This document shows positions 1-8,171 of a stretch of DNA of 19,790 nucleotides, piece after piece. The DNA comes from Comamonadaceae bacterium (GTDB lineage: Bacteria > Pseudomonadota > Gammaproteobacteria > Burkholderiales > Burkholderiaceae_C), in contig CANIRI010000008.1 in NCBI GenBank assembly GCA_947469815.1, forward strand, positions 1-19,790, written 5' to 3'. Below the pieces are notes generated by a model. That model saw only the letters and a program-made list of their open reading frames with translations, ran no database searches and was not told the origin of the DNA. Both the position numbers and the translations under genes were made by a program. Every line of letters begins with the position of its first letter. Position 1 is the stretch's first letter.

Positions 1-347
1 AAACCCCGTACACAATCATCTACAAGATTTGGATCCACCAATGGGCAATCGCCAGTTATCCTAACAATAACATCCGCGTGATACTTTTCTGAGGCTTGAA
101 CATATCTATCAAGCACATCCTCCTCGCTACCTTGCTCACAAAAAAATCCAAGTTTTTTAACATGCTCAACTAGCGGCAAGTTTCCATTATCAATAGATGT
201 TGCAACGACTATTTGATCAATGGATTTAGCTTTAGAAAGGCGCATAAGCAATAATTCGATTAATGGAATACCGCGGATTTCCCTCATCACCTTTCTCGGA
301 AATCGGGTTGAATTCATCCTTGCCTGCACAATCGAAACAATTTTCAC
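1..347 (-). CDS. spsF: SpsF-type cytidylyltransferase, 5' part only
   Basis: This is the N-terminal ~115 residues of a nucleotidyltransferase of the CTP_transf_3 (SpsF) family; the gene runs off the left edge. The translation opens KIVSIVQARMNSTRFPRKV, matching the family's nucleotide-binding QARMxSTRxPxK motif, and later has VVATS, LDRY and RITGDCPLVDP, all typical of SpsF. Members activate sugars, classically nonulosonic acids, as CMP derivatives. The GTG start at 347 is chosen because it overlaps the TGA of the upstream aldo/keto reductase (GTGA), implying translational coupling. The pseB gene in the same operon fits a nonulosonic acid pathway, but the substrate is inferred. The gene is AT-rich like its two upstream neighbours. 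Confidence 0.85.
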   Translation of the reverse strand, partial: MKIVSIVQARMNSTRFPRKVMREIRGIPLIELLLMRLSKAKSIDQIVVATSIDNGNLPLVEHVKKLGFFCEQGSEEDVLDRYVQASEKYHADVIVRITGDCPLVDPNLVDDCVRG

Positions 348-1216
348 AAGTATTCCCAATTAAACGGATTAATTAATTGCTCGTCCTCAGAAACAAGTTC
401 ATTCCAATCATGATTTTTAAAGCTAGTTTTTGAAGCGGAAATTAATTCACGGAGATGCGATTGACTATCGACACCTACAACAATTTTGTCTACAAATGGC
501 AGGGAGAGAGGGTATTGCAAACATGCAGAAACAGCGGAAATATTACGTTTCAAAAGACCCTCGTGCCACAAATCCCAGATTCGCGACCATTTATTAAATT
601 TTTCTGGAATTTCAGAACGAGGTAAAAGTAGAAGGCCCTGCAAAAAAGTTGAACGAACATGAATTTCAACCCCGCGCTCATGCAACTTTTTCATCCAACC
701 GCTCGTAACCAACCTTCGGTCAATCAGGTTAAGTGGCGCTTGAACTATATCAACATCAAGAATGTTCTCCAAAAAATCAAGATCGTGTGGCGAATAAATT
801 GAAACCCCCAATTTTTGGATAACTCCATTGACACGCATTTTCTCCAAAGATGCAGCTATGCATTTTCCTTCAGGGCCTTTTAGTTGATCGACTCGATGCA
901 ACAAAAGGCCATAAAGTGAATTTACTTTAAGCCTATCTATTGACCTTTCAATTTCAGAATTGGTCCATAAAATAATATTTCTTGTATCAGCTTTTAAAGG
1001 TGCGAGCTTAGTTACAACATTGAAATCGTGAACGCCTATTTCACCAAGTATTTCTTCACTATCACCGTACGAACTTGCCGTATCAATAAAATTAATGTTT
1101 TCAGCGCGCGCAAGATCTAATATTTCCTTAGCCTCATCTCGTAAAATTTTTCCTTTACGATTGGCAATGCCATAGGAAAGGCCGAATTGGACTGTACCGA
1201 GAGCTAACTTAGACAT
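344..1216 (-). CDS. Aldo/keto reductase
   Basis: A 290-residue NAD(P)H-dependent aldo/keto reductase. It opens MSKLALGTVQFGLSYGI, and FIDTASSYGDSEEILG carries the catalytic Asp and Tyr. The tetrad is completed by Lys in VVTKL and His in LLLHR. The SKLALGTVQFG opening is typical of reductases found in nonulosonic acid and surface-sugar clusters beside SpsF-like enzymes. The ATG at 1216 is preferred over an upstream in-frame start near 1270, because the family homology begins there and AAGGG lies just ahead of it. It overlaps the methyltransferase stop by 8 bp and is followed by spsF with a 4-bp overlap, so the three genes are coupled. The substrate is unknown; reduction of a keto-sugar intermediate is inferred. 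The DNA is AT-rich. Confidence 0.88.
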   Translation of the reverse strand: MSKLALGTVQFGLSYGIANRKGKILRDEAKEILDLARAENINFIDTASSYGDSEEILGEIGVHDFNVVTKLAPLKADTRNIILWTNSEIERSIDRLKVNSLYGLLLHRVDQLKGPEGKCIAASLEKMRVNGVIQKLGVSIYSPHDLDFLENILDVDIVQAPLNLIDRRLVTSGWMKKLHERGVEIHVRSTFLQGLLLLPRSEIPEKFNKWSRIWDLWHEGLLKRNISAVSACLQYPLSLPFVDKIVVGVDSQSHLRELISASKTSFKNHDWNELVSEDEQLINPFNWEYL

Positions 1217-1871
1217 GCCCTTGTTTTTTTCGTAACACGGATGTCGAAACCCACTCATTAGGATCATCACAGTAAACTGAATTACCCATAATTAGCCCTG
1301 ATTGCGATCGAATTTTGTGATAAACACATGTATAGGCAGGATGCCAATCAAAAATTTTCCTGTAGTCCATCTTGTAGGAATAAACACCTTGCTTATGGTG
1401 ATAGCTATTTCGAACCGGATTATTTGAAAAAAAATCATGTATGACTACCCAACCATCCGCCTTTAACACTCGATCCGCTTCTTGTCCAATACGAAAAAGA
1501 TCTTCTCTATCACATAAGTAAAGACAGTGACCAAAAACAACAACATCAAAAGCGCAAGAATCGTATGGCAAATCATCGGCAGTACCTCTCAAAACGTTTA
1601 ATCCCGCTCCTTGACCGACACTTACTGCATTAGCTGATGGATCGATTCCATAACATTCAAATGAATATTTATTTTTTATCTTAGTTAATCGAATTCCATT
1701 CCCGCAACCAATTTCAATTAACTTTAGTTTCTTTTGCATTTCTGTAATGGGTAGGGAATTTTCAATTGAAATAATTACGGGGTCATCGGCGTCATTTACA
1801 TAATTTAGACTAACCCTATTTCTCTCAAACCAAGCATCGCCTTCACCATCTAAAAATATATTTTTTTGCAT
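1209..1871 (-). CDS. Class I SAM-dependent methyltransferase
   Basis: A 220-residue protein with a Rossmann-type methyltransferase core. Motif I is LIEIGCGNGIRL (about residues 50-61), the acidic residue after strand 2 is in YGIDPS, and the later strand motif is FDVVVFGHCLYLC, followed by VLKADGWVVIHDF. It belongs to the Methyltransf_11/25 group. It sits between pseB (24 bp upstream) and the aldo/keto reductase (8-bp overlap), which suggests it modifies the same sugar or its glycan. The acceptor cannot be read from sequence. The N-terminal ~45 residues resemble methyltransferases of nonulosonic acid loci only loosely. AT-rich composition sets it apart from genes beyond 2 kb. Confidence 0.85.
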   Translation of the reverse strand: MQKNIFLDGEGDAWFERNRVSLNYVNDADDPVIISIENSLPITEMQKKLKLIEIGCGNGIRLTKIKNKYSFECYGIDPSANAVSVGQGAGLNVLRGTADDLPYDSCAFDVVVFGHCLYLCDREDLFRIGQEADRVLKADGWVVIHDFFSNNPVRNSYHHKQGVYSYKMDYRKIFDWHPAYTCVYHKIRSQSGLIMGNSVYCDDPNEWVSTSVLRKKQGHV

Positions 1872-1895
1872 AAAACTAACTTTCTTTTAAAGATT

Positions 1896-2894
1896 TCAAA
1901 TCGCACCAATCTTTACGCGATTACTTCCAATCCATACCCTCAAATCCTCAACTTCCATCCACTCGGAATTATTGTCTGACGAGTATGTAAAATTTGGTGG
2001 CACTATGGTCCCTCCATTGATTCTCTTAGGGTCATTATTCCAGTTATGAATCGCGGGCAGTATTTTGAAATGATTCAAATATTCGTAGGTATATAACGCG
2101 TCATCCTGACCAATCATTTGTTCGTGCAGCTTCTCCCCTGGACGGATGCCAATGATTTCATGAACTGCATTTGGGGCAATAGCCTGAGCGATATCGACAA
2201 TATTCATGGATGGAGTCTTCTTGACGTAGATCTCTCCTCCAACCATGTCCCTGAAGGCATGCCATACAAGGTCCACCCCCTGTTCAAGCGTAATCATGAA
2301 ACGGGTCATTCTTTCATCAGTAATCGGTAACACCCCTTTTTCCGCAAGCGACAGAAAAAACGGGATCACGGAACCCCTTGAACCCATCACATTACCGTAG
2401 CGCACCACGGCAAATCGGGTGTCGTTTTTTCCAGCATACGAATTTCCAGCGATAAACAGCTTGTCTGAGGTGAGTTTCGTCGCACCGTAAAGATTTGCCG
2501 GACTGCTGGCTTTGTCCGTTGACAAGGCCACCACACGCTTGACTCCCTGATCGATGCAGGAATCAATCAGGTTCATGGCCCCAATGACGTTAGTCTTGAC
2601 GCATTCAAAGGGGTTGTATTCAGCAGTCGGTACAATTTTTGTTGCCGCCGCATGAATCACAAAATCTATACCGTTCAGCGCCCGGGCAAGACGGTCTTTG
2701 TCACGCACATCGCCAATAAAAAAACGGACTCTATCGTCGTCGCGGTATAACTTTGCCATTTCCCACTGCTTCATTTCGTCACGAGAGTAAATCACCAAGC
2801 GTCTCGGGTTGTATTTGGCAAGGGTCATCGGCACGAAGGTGTTGCCAAATGAGCCAGTACCACCAGTGATAAGGATGGATGAGTTATTGAGCAT
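1896..2894 (-). CDS. pseB: UDP-GlcNAc 4,6-dehydratase (inverting), PseB-like
   Basis: A 332-residue extended short-chain dehydrogenase/reductase that, in the PseB/FlaA1 family, converts UDP-GlcNAc to a 4-keto-6-deoxy-L-arabino sugar, the first pseudaminic acid step. Seen directly: the NAD-binding ILITGGTGSFG at residues 7-17; the family block STDKASSPANLYGATK with the catalytic Tyr/Lys; RYGNVMGSRGSVIPFF; and GIRPGEKLHE. The length matches PseB. The start at 2894 (MLNNSSILITGG) is chosen over an in-frame ATG at 2975 because it lies 4 bp after the ABC transporter stop and the family begins there. Base composition is intermediate between the AT-rich genes to its left and the GC-richer genes to its right. 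PseC, PseG and PseI are not in the window. A paralogous CapE-like role is an alternative. Confidence 0.92.
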   Translation of the reverse strand: MLNNSSILITGGTGSFGNTFVPMTLAKYNPRRLVIYSRDEMKQWEMAKLYRDDDRVRFFIGDVRDKDRLARALNGIDFVIHAAATKIVPTAEYNPFECVKTNVIGAMNLIDSCIDQGVKRVVALSTDKASSPANLYGATKLTSDKLFIAGNSYAGKNDTRFAVVRYGNVMGSRGSVIPFFLSLAEKGVLPITDERMTRFMITLEQGVDLVWHAFRDMVGGEIYVKKTPSMNIVDIAQAIAPNAVHEIIGIRPGEKLHEQMIGQDDALYTYEYLNHFKILPAIHNWNNDPKRINGGTIVPPNFTYSSDNNSEWMEVEDLRVWIGSNRVKIGAI

Positions 2895-2898
2895 GTAA

Positions 2899-4713
2899 TT
2901 AAGTTCCCAGCTTTTCTGCAGATTCATGCGATGAAGACAAAATATCCTGATAAGTTCCAACCCGAATCCCTCCACCCGCCATCAACTCAACAATTTGGGT
3001 GCAATTTTTCAAGGTGGAAATGCGATGGGCAATGATAAAAATAGTAATATCTTTGCTGAGCCCCTCAATTGCCTCCATTACAGCCAATTCGGTATCATTG
3101 TCCAGTGCGCTGGTGGCCTCATCAAAAACAATAACATCGGCCTGCTTATAAAGAGCTCGTGCGATGGCAATTCTTTGACGCTGGCCACCGCTCAGGCGAA
3201 CACCGCGCTCGCCGACAATGCTGTTGTAGCCCGCAGGTTGACTGTCAATAAATTCAGAAATCTGTGCCTGAAATGCTGCTTTTCTGACCCTGGAAAGATC
3301 GATCTTTTCGGGTGGTATGCCAAAAGCAATATTGTCTGCAAACGAGGTGTCGGTCAGATAGATAGCCTGTGGCACATGGGCGATGTTGCTTTGCCAACAA
3401 AGGCGCGCGGCTCCAGTAAGCGGCATGCCATCCACTCGAATAAGCCCCGCCGAGGGCTGCAGCAGTCCCATCAATAGATCCATTGCCGTGCTTTTTCCAC
3501 TGCCGGTAGTACCTACAAACCCGATCCTGCCACCCTTGGCAAAGGTCAGATCAATTTTCTCCAACACAAACGGTTGCTTGGGCTGATAGCGAAACGAAAC
3601 CTGCTCAAACCGGATTTCCCGATCAAACGGGAGGCGCTTGATCTCCGACCGGACTTCCTCAGATACCGGTTGCTGCAACAGAACAACCACATCATGAAGC
3701 AACTGTCGATTGCCTGATACCTGTATCCAGCTCTGATAAGCCTGCTGGATGAGTGGCATCAATCGTTGAGCGCCAAGGGCTAGTGCGCCAAGTGCAGGCA
3801 TTGAGGCTGCCAGACCGCCTTTTGATATTGCCATGCTGTAAGCCAAGAATGCGATCAGCACCATGCCAAGCGCCTCAACTGCAAAGCGTGGACTGGGACC
3901 AATGATGTTGTTACTGGCCTGAGCCTGTCGAATGGGCCAGTCGATGTCATTGAAGCGACGGGAAAACAAGACTTGCGAATGATCCAGTAGCACGTCCCGG
4001 ATGCCTCCAAGCCCTTCCTGCAGTGTTTGCACCCGCCGGTTCATGGCCTGGCTTATCACCCGACTATTCCTAATTAATTGCTTTCTCGCAATCAGAGAAA
4101 TAGTCGTGTAAATGCCACCCAAGCCCAGCAACGTCGCCATAGCCAGAAACGGATCAATTAACAGTAAGGCAATCACGATAAAGATTGCCATTAGCGAAGC
4201 GCTGGCCATATTAAGCATGGCGAACACCACCCAAACGACGGCATCGACTTTGCCGAGGCCACCCATAATCTCGCTGCTGTTGCGTGCGATATGCACTTCG
4301 TAAGGCTGATAAAGGGTGCGGCGGTATATTTCAGCACCCATTTCATGCCCAATACCAAAATTGAGCCGCGCAGTCACATAGGTCAACGCGTATCGCACCA
4401 CACCCGCTGCAACGGCCGTCGCTGCGAATATCAGCGTGAGATACCACCGAAGATCATCGGTAAAGCCAAGGCCCAAGGCAGCAACAACCCGGGCTATCAG
4501 GGGTGTTTGCAAGGCCTGCTGCGGATCTACCAGAATTGCGAGAAAAGGCAAAATCGCCCCGAGGCTTACGACCTCTGTGACCGCACCCGCAATCATCAGC
4601 CCCAGCAATAACAGCAACTGCCTGCGACGGCGTTTCGGCAGGCTGCCCAGGAGATCACGAACCGCTTGGGTGATCGTGTTGTTCATTTCACGAGGATCAT
4701 GCTCATCGAGCAT
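2899..4713 (-). CDS. ABC transporter, permease-ATPase half-transporter (PglK/MsbA-like flippase)
   Basis: A 604-residue inner-membrane exporter with an N-terminal membrane domain (hydrophobic segments near residues 33-62, 91-115, 155-205 and 278-300) and a C-terminal ATPase. Walker A is GTTGSGKST (about 401-409), the signature LSGGQ (507-511), Walker B VIVFDE followed by the D-loop SALD, and the H-loop IIAHRIS. The EVVSLGAILPFLAIL segment in TM1 is typical of PglK-like lipid-linked oligosaccharide flippases. Its place in a sugar-nucleotide operon without Wzx suggests it flips the lipid-linked repeat unit; this is inference. The start may be 4713 or the in-frame ATG at 4686; AAGG sits very close to the first. 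About 106 bp separate it from the upstream methyltransferase. Confidence 0.9.
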   Translation of the reverse strand: MLDEHDPREMNNTITQAVRDLLGSLPKRRRRQLLLLLGLMIAGAVTEVVSLGAILPFLAILVDPQQALQTPLIARVVAALGLGFTDDLRWYLTLIFAATAVAAGVVRYALTYVTARLNFGIGHEMGAEIYRRTLYQPYEVHIARNSSEIMGGLGKVDAVVWVVFAMLNMASASLMAIFIVIALLLIDPFLAMATLLGLGGIYTTISLIARKQLIRNSRVISQAMNRRVQTLQEGLGGIRDVLLDHSQVLFSRRFNDIDWPIRQAQASNNIIGPSPRFAVEALGMVLIAFLAYSMAISKGGLAASMPALGALALGAQRLMPLIQQAYQSWIQVSGNRQLLHDVVVLLQQPVSEEVRSEIKRLPFDREIRFEQVSFRYQPKQPFVLEKIDLTFAKGGRIGFVGTTGSGKSTAMDLLMGLLQPSAGLIRVDGMPLTGAARLCWQSNIAHVPQAIYLTDTSFADNIAFGIPPEKIDLSRVRKAAFQAQISEFIDSQPAGYNSIVGERGVRLSGGQRQRIAIARALYKQADVIVFDEATSALDNDTELAVMEAIEGLSKDITIFIIAHRISTLKNCTQIVELMAGGGIRVGTYQDILSSSHESAEKLGT

Positions 4714-4754
4714 GCCTTGAAAATAACTTTCCTGAGATCATCGAAAGATGGCAG

Positions 4755-4792
4755 TGCATTTCCATAGTCGCCTGCAAGACGAGGGAAATGCA
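4755..4792. repeat. Inverted repeat between methyltransferase and flippase genes
   Basis: TGCATTTCC (4755-4763) and its exact complement GGAAATGCA (4784-4792) form a 9-bp stem around a 20-nt spacer, within which GTC/GAC could pair again. No T-run follows on either strand, so it is not an obvious intrinsic terminator. It could be an mRNA stem or attenuator in the 106-bp gap, or chance. Confidence 0.35.
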
Positions 4793-4819
4793 TTATTTGA
4801 TCGATCCGCTCTCGACTAA

Positions 4820-5794
4820 TCACCCTCGTTTTACTCCTCTAACGACTGATGCAGACCACTCTTTACTCAAGGGCTCAAACCCTGCGAAAGTCACGGTTGC
4901 GCCATGCCGCTCGAACATCTTCGCAACATCCGCGATCCGCTGCGGATGATCGTGCTCAGGAGAATACTGGTCGAAGGTGTCCAGGATGGTCCATTCACGA
5001 AGTTCGGCTTGGGTCAGCGTCGCAGGAAAGGAATCCTTGATATTGCAAACCGGAAGAAATCGATTCAGCAGACCAAGCCCCATTCGGTGCAAAAGAAAAT
5101 GCGCTTTGATCAGCCAATCGACGTTACCTTCGATGAGGCTGAAGAGTCGGTCGTGTGATAATCGCTTGGTAAGCGGGCGCAGGATGTATTTGGCGTTGAT
5201 CTTGGTCCACCAGCCCTTGATGGGGTAAAAATCCACCGCGATTTCCGCGCCCGGCTTTGCCTTGTTAATCAGCGCCTTGACTGAGGCGTCGAAATCAGGG
5301 GTGTGCTGTAGCACGCCAAAACAAAAAACCTTGTCAAAGGCATTGTCCGGAAACGGCAATTCATAGATGCTGGCCTGAAACAGGTGAAACCGCTCCGGTG
5401 CGATGTGGTTGTTATTGTTGTAATTCGCAGTCACGGCATCCGAATAGTCAACGCTGTAAAGCGTTGCCATGGTGTTCTCCAATACCACCTTGCTGAATCG
5501 GCCTGCACCGGAACCTACTTCGAGGATGTTTTTTCCGGTCAAGTCCTCGCGATCCCAGTGCGTTTCAGCAAAGAATCTTCGACGACTGATGTGCAATCCG
5601 TCATTTTCCCGGTCAAGCTGCGTCCTGGCGAACTTGTTCCACTGAACGCCAAAGTTTTCAGTGTAATTATCAAGCTCGCAAATCCTCGGCACACCGTTAA
5701 GGATTGGATATTGCTGCCCTGCTTCATCCATTAAATGATTGCCGACCTTCTTCAGCGGAAGACCGTTGCGGGGGTTGATCACGTTAACGCTCAT
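4820..5794 (-). CDS. SAM-dependent methyltransferase with N-terminal Trm112-like segment
   Basis: A 324-residue protein. Residues 1-40 (NPRNGLPLKKVGNHLMDEAGQQYPILNGVPRI) look like the Trm112-type segment often fused to glycan methyltransferases, but without the usual zinc cysteines. A class I methyltransferase core follows, with NILEVGSGAGRFS near residue 90, SVDYS after strand 2, and LPFPDNAFDKVFCFGVLQHTPD. The C-terminal third is partly hydrophobic (about 220-245), common in this group. The ATG at 5794 has GAGGAAA upstream at good spacing. It lies 66 bp after the TviB-like gene. O-methylation of a sugar in the polymer is the likely role; the acceptor is not readable. Confidence 0.85.
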   Translation of the reverse strand: MSVNVINPRNGLPLKKVGNHLMDEAGQQYPILNGVPRICELDNYTENFGVQWNKFARTQLDRENDGLHISRRRFFAETHWDREDLTGKNILEVGSGAGRFSKVVLENTMATLYSVDYSDAVTANYNNNNHIAPERFHLFQASIYELPFPDNAFDKVFCFGVLQHTPDFDASVKALINKAKPGAEIAVDFYPIKGWWTKINAKYILRPLTKRLSHDRLFSLIEGNVDWLIKAHFLLHRMGLGLLNRFLPVCNIKDSFPATLTQAELREWTILDTFDQYSPEHDHPQRIADVAKMFERHGATVTFAGFEPLSKEWSASVVRGVKRG

Positions 5795-5860
5795 TAATCA
5801 GTTTCCTCAATTTCCAAGGCCAAGCGAGCCGTCTTGCAATAACAAGTATTCATAATGGTC

Positions 5861-7162
5861 TTACAGTCGCCAAACCGTATGGGAAATCTTGTTTTTGAGA
5901 ATGGCCTTTACATCAACGACCACGCCGTCCGGGGCCAGCAAGGACTGCAATACCCCCTCAATATTCTCTTTATAGCTGCGGTGAGCGACTGCCAAAATCA
6001 CAGCGTCGGCCTTATTGGGCATTTCATCCAGATCGGTCAGCACCACACCATATTCCCGGATGGCCTCATCTGAATCCGCCAGCGGGTCGTTAACAAAAAC
6101 CTCACAACCGAATTCCCGAAGCTCCCGTATCAAGTCCATGACCTTACTGTTCCTGAGATCGGGGCAATCCTCCTTGAAGGTCAGGCCCAGCACGATGACC
6201 TTTGCCCCCTTGATATTCTTGCCCTTCTGAATCATTAACTTGATCGTTTTTTCCGCAATAAACTTACCCATGCCGTCGTTGATGCGCCGGCCTGCGGTAA
6301 TGACCTGCGGGTGATAACCGAGCATTTCGGCTTTGTGTGTCAGGTAATAGGGATCCACACCGATACAGTGCCCGCCGACAAGCCCTGGCTTGAATTTCAG
6401 GAAATTCCACTTGGTGCCCGCGGCTTCGAGGACTTCGTTGGTATCAATGCCGATCTTGTCGAACAGAATGGCCAATTCGTTCATCAAGGCGATATTCAGG
6501 TCACGCTGGGTGTTTTCGATCACCTTGGCCGCCTCGGCCACCTTGATACTGCTTGCCCTGTGAACACCCGCGGTAATGATGCTTTCGTAGAGCGCAGCCA
6601 CTTTATCCAGTGTTTCCGGCGTATCCCCTGAGACCACTTTGAGGATTTTGGTCAGGGTGTGCTCTTTGTCACCGGGATTGATCCGCTCCGGGCTGTATCC
6701 GACGTGGAAGCCTTCTTTCCACTTCAGGCCCGATATTTTCTCCAGAACCGGGATGCAGACCTCCTCGGTGGCCCCCGGATAAACCGTCGATTCATAGACG
6801 ATCACAGCCCCCTTTTTCATGTGCTGGGCTGCTATGCGGCTGGCGCTGATCAGGGGGGCAAAGTCCGGGATATGCGCTTGATCAACGGGCGTCGGCACTG
6901 CAATGATCAGAAAATCAGCCTTAGCAATCTGCGCGGGGTCCGTCGTGGGTTGCAGCCCCCCTTCACGCACCACTTGCCTGAGTTCATCCGGACTCACTTC
7001 ACCAGTAGGATCAACGTATCGGCAATAAGCATCCACCTTGGCGTGCGAGAGGTCGAATCCGACTGTGCGAAATTTTTTTCCGAACTCCACCGCCAGCGGG
7101 AGACCGACATATCCCAGCCCCAATACAGCGATGGTTGTGCCTTGATGAAGACTTTTTGTCAT
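5861..7162 (-). CDS. tviB: UDP-N-acetylhexosamine 6-dehydrogenase, TviB/WbpA/VipA-like
   Basis: A 433-residue member of the UDP-sugar dehydrogenase family, oxidising C6 of a UDP-HexNAc to the uronic acid with two NAD+. Seen: the dinucleotide-binding IAVLGLGYVGLPLA (about 11-24), FLIIAVPTPVD, YESTVYPGATEE, GYSPERINPGD, and the active-site cysteine C266 in GLVGGHCIGVDPYY. GLTFKEDCPDLRNSKV marks the C-terminal domain. The YSPERINPGD and GGHCIGVDPYYL blocks are those of the TviB/WbpA branch, not UDP-glucose dehydrogenase. Substrate choice between GlcNAc and GalNAc cannot be settled by eye. The ATG at 7162 follows the epimerase stop by one base, with AAGGTC as ribosome site; a longer in-frame extension to 7354 lies inside the epimerase gene and is not coding. 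Confidence 0.92.
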   Translation of the reverse strand: MTKSLHQGTTIAVLGLGYVGLPLAVEFGKKFRTVGFDLSHAKVDAYCRYVDPTGEVSPDELRQVVREGGLQPTTDPAQIAKADFLIIAVPTPVDQAHIPDFAPLISASRIAAQHMKKGAVIVYESTVYPGATEEVCIPVLEKISGLKWKEGFHVGYSPERINPGDKEHTLTKILKVVSGDTPETLDKVAALYESIITAGVHRASSIKVAEAAKVIENTQRDLNIALMNELAILFDKIGIDTNEVLEAAGTKWNFLKFKPGLVGGHCIGVDPYYLTHKAEMLGYHPQVITAGRRINDGMGKFIAEKTIKLMIQKGKNIKGAKVIVLGLTFKEDCPDLRNSKVMDLIRELREFGCEVFVNDPLADSDEAIREYGVVLTDLDEMPNKADAVILAVAHRSYKENIEGVLQSLLAPDGVVVDVKAILKNKISHTVWRL

Positions 7163-7163
7163 G

Positions 7164-8171
7164 TCAGACCTTGAAGTATTCACGGTACCAGGCCACGAAC
7201 CGTTTAATACCCACGTTGACCTGGGTGGCCGGCTTGTAACCAAACTGTTGCACCAGATCATCCACATCGGCATAGGTATCAGGCACATCACCAGCCTGCA
7301 GCGGCAACATTTCCATTTCCGCCTTCCTGCCCAGCGCCTCTTCCAGCGCAGCAATGTAATCCATTAGCTCAACGGGGCAATTGTTGCCGATGTTATAGAC
7401 GCGCCATGGGGCCTTGCTGGTCGCGGGGTCGGGCTGATCACCGTTCCAGGCGGGATTGGCCATCGCCGGTCGATCAAGAACCCGGATTACGCCCTCAACG
7501 ATGTCATCGATGTAAGTAAAGTCACGGCGGTGTTTGCCAAAATTAAATACCTGGATCGGCTCCCCCGCCAGAATGGCTTTGGTGAACTTGAACAAGGCCA
7601 TGTCAGGCCGCCCCCAAGGCCCATAGACGGTAAAGAATCGCAATCCGGTGGTCGGCAAGCCATAGAGGTTGCTGTAGGTGTGCGCCATCAGCTCGTTGGT
7701 CTTTTTGCTCGCGGCGTAAAGGCTCAGCGGATGATCGACGTTCTGATGGGTTGAGAAAGGCATCGCCGTATTGGCGCCATACACGCTGGAACTACTGGCG
7801 TAGACCAGATGCTCAACACCGTTGTGGCGGCAACCCTCGAGAATGTGGGCGAAACCCACGACATTGCTGTCAATGTAGGCGAGCGGGTTTTCGATGGAAT
7901 AACGGACGCCCGCTTGCGCAGCAAGATTCACGACTCTCTGGGGTTTGTGCAAGGCGAAGGCATCATTCATCGCCTTGCGGTCAGCCAGGTCAGCCCGGAT
8001 ATGGGTGTAATTCGGGTGATTGGCATGACGCGCAAGGCGCGCCTCCTTGATCGCCGGATCGTAGTAATTATTGTGATTATCGATGCCGATGACATGATCA
8101 CCGCGTTCGATCAATCGCAACACCAGGGCCGAGCCGACAAAACCAGCCGCACCGGTGACGAGGATTTTCAT
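7164..8171 (-). CDS. NAD-dependent epimerase, UDP-glucuronate 4-epimerase type
   Basis: A 335-residue extended SDR. It has [12 protein letters not shown] at the N terminus, [13 protein letters not shown] (the block typical of UDP-GlcA 4-epimerases such as CapI/LspL), SSSSVYG, and the catalytic YAASK with Y152 and K156. [22 protein letters not shown] and [14 protein letters not shown] are also diagnostic. The family converts UDP-GlcA to UDP-GalA. The ATGA overlap with ugd upstream (8168-8171) and the one-base gap to the TviB-like gene indicate coupled translation. Ugd therefore supplies its likely substrate directly. Action on the UDP-HexNAcA made by the TviB-like enzyme, as TviC does, is an alternative I consider less likely. 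Confidence 0.9.
   Translation of the reverse strand: MKILVTGAAGFVGSALVLRLIERGDHVIGIDNHNNYYDPAIKEARLARHANHPNYTHIRADLADRKAMNDAFALHKPQRVVNLAAQAGVRYSIENPLAYIDSNVVGFAHILEGCRHNGVEHLVYASSSSVYGANTAMPFSTHQNVDHPLSLYAASKKTNELMAHTYSNLYGLPTTGLRFFTVYGPWGRPDMALFKFTKAILAGEPIQVFNFGKHRRDFTYIDDIVEGVIRVLDRPAMANPAWNGDQPDPATSKAPWRVYNIGNNCPVELMDYIAALEEALGRKAEMEMLPLQAGDVPDTYADVDDLVQQFGYKPATQVNVGIKRFVAWYREYFKV

Noticed and set aside
4755..4792. The 9-bp stem as a transcription terminator.
   Set aside because: The loop is long and no T-run follows on either strand, so I list it only as an inverted repeat.
7163..7354. N-terminal extension of the TviB-like dehydrogenase frame.
   Set aside because: It lies within the epimerase gene in another frame, has odd Trp/Arg/Cys-rich composition, and the family starts at 7162 with a good ribosome site.
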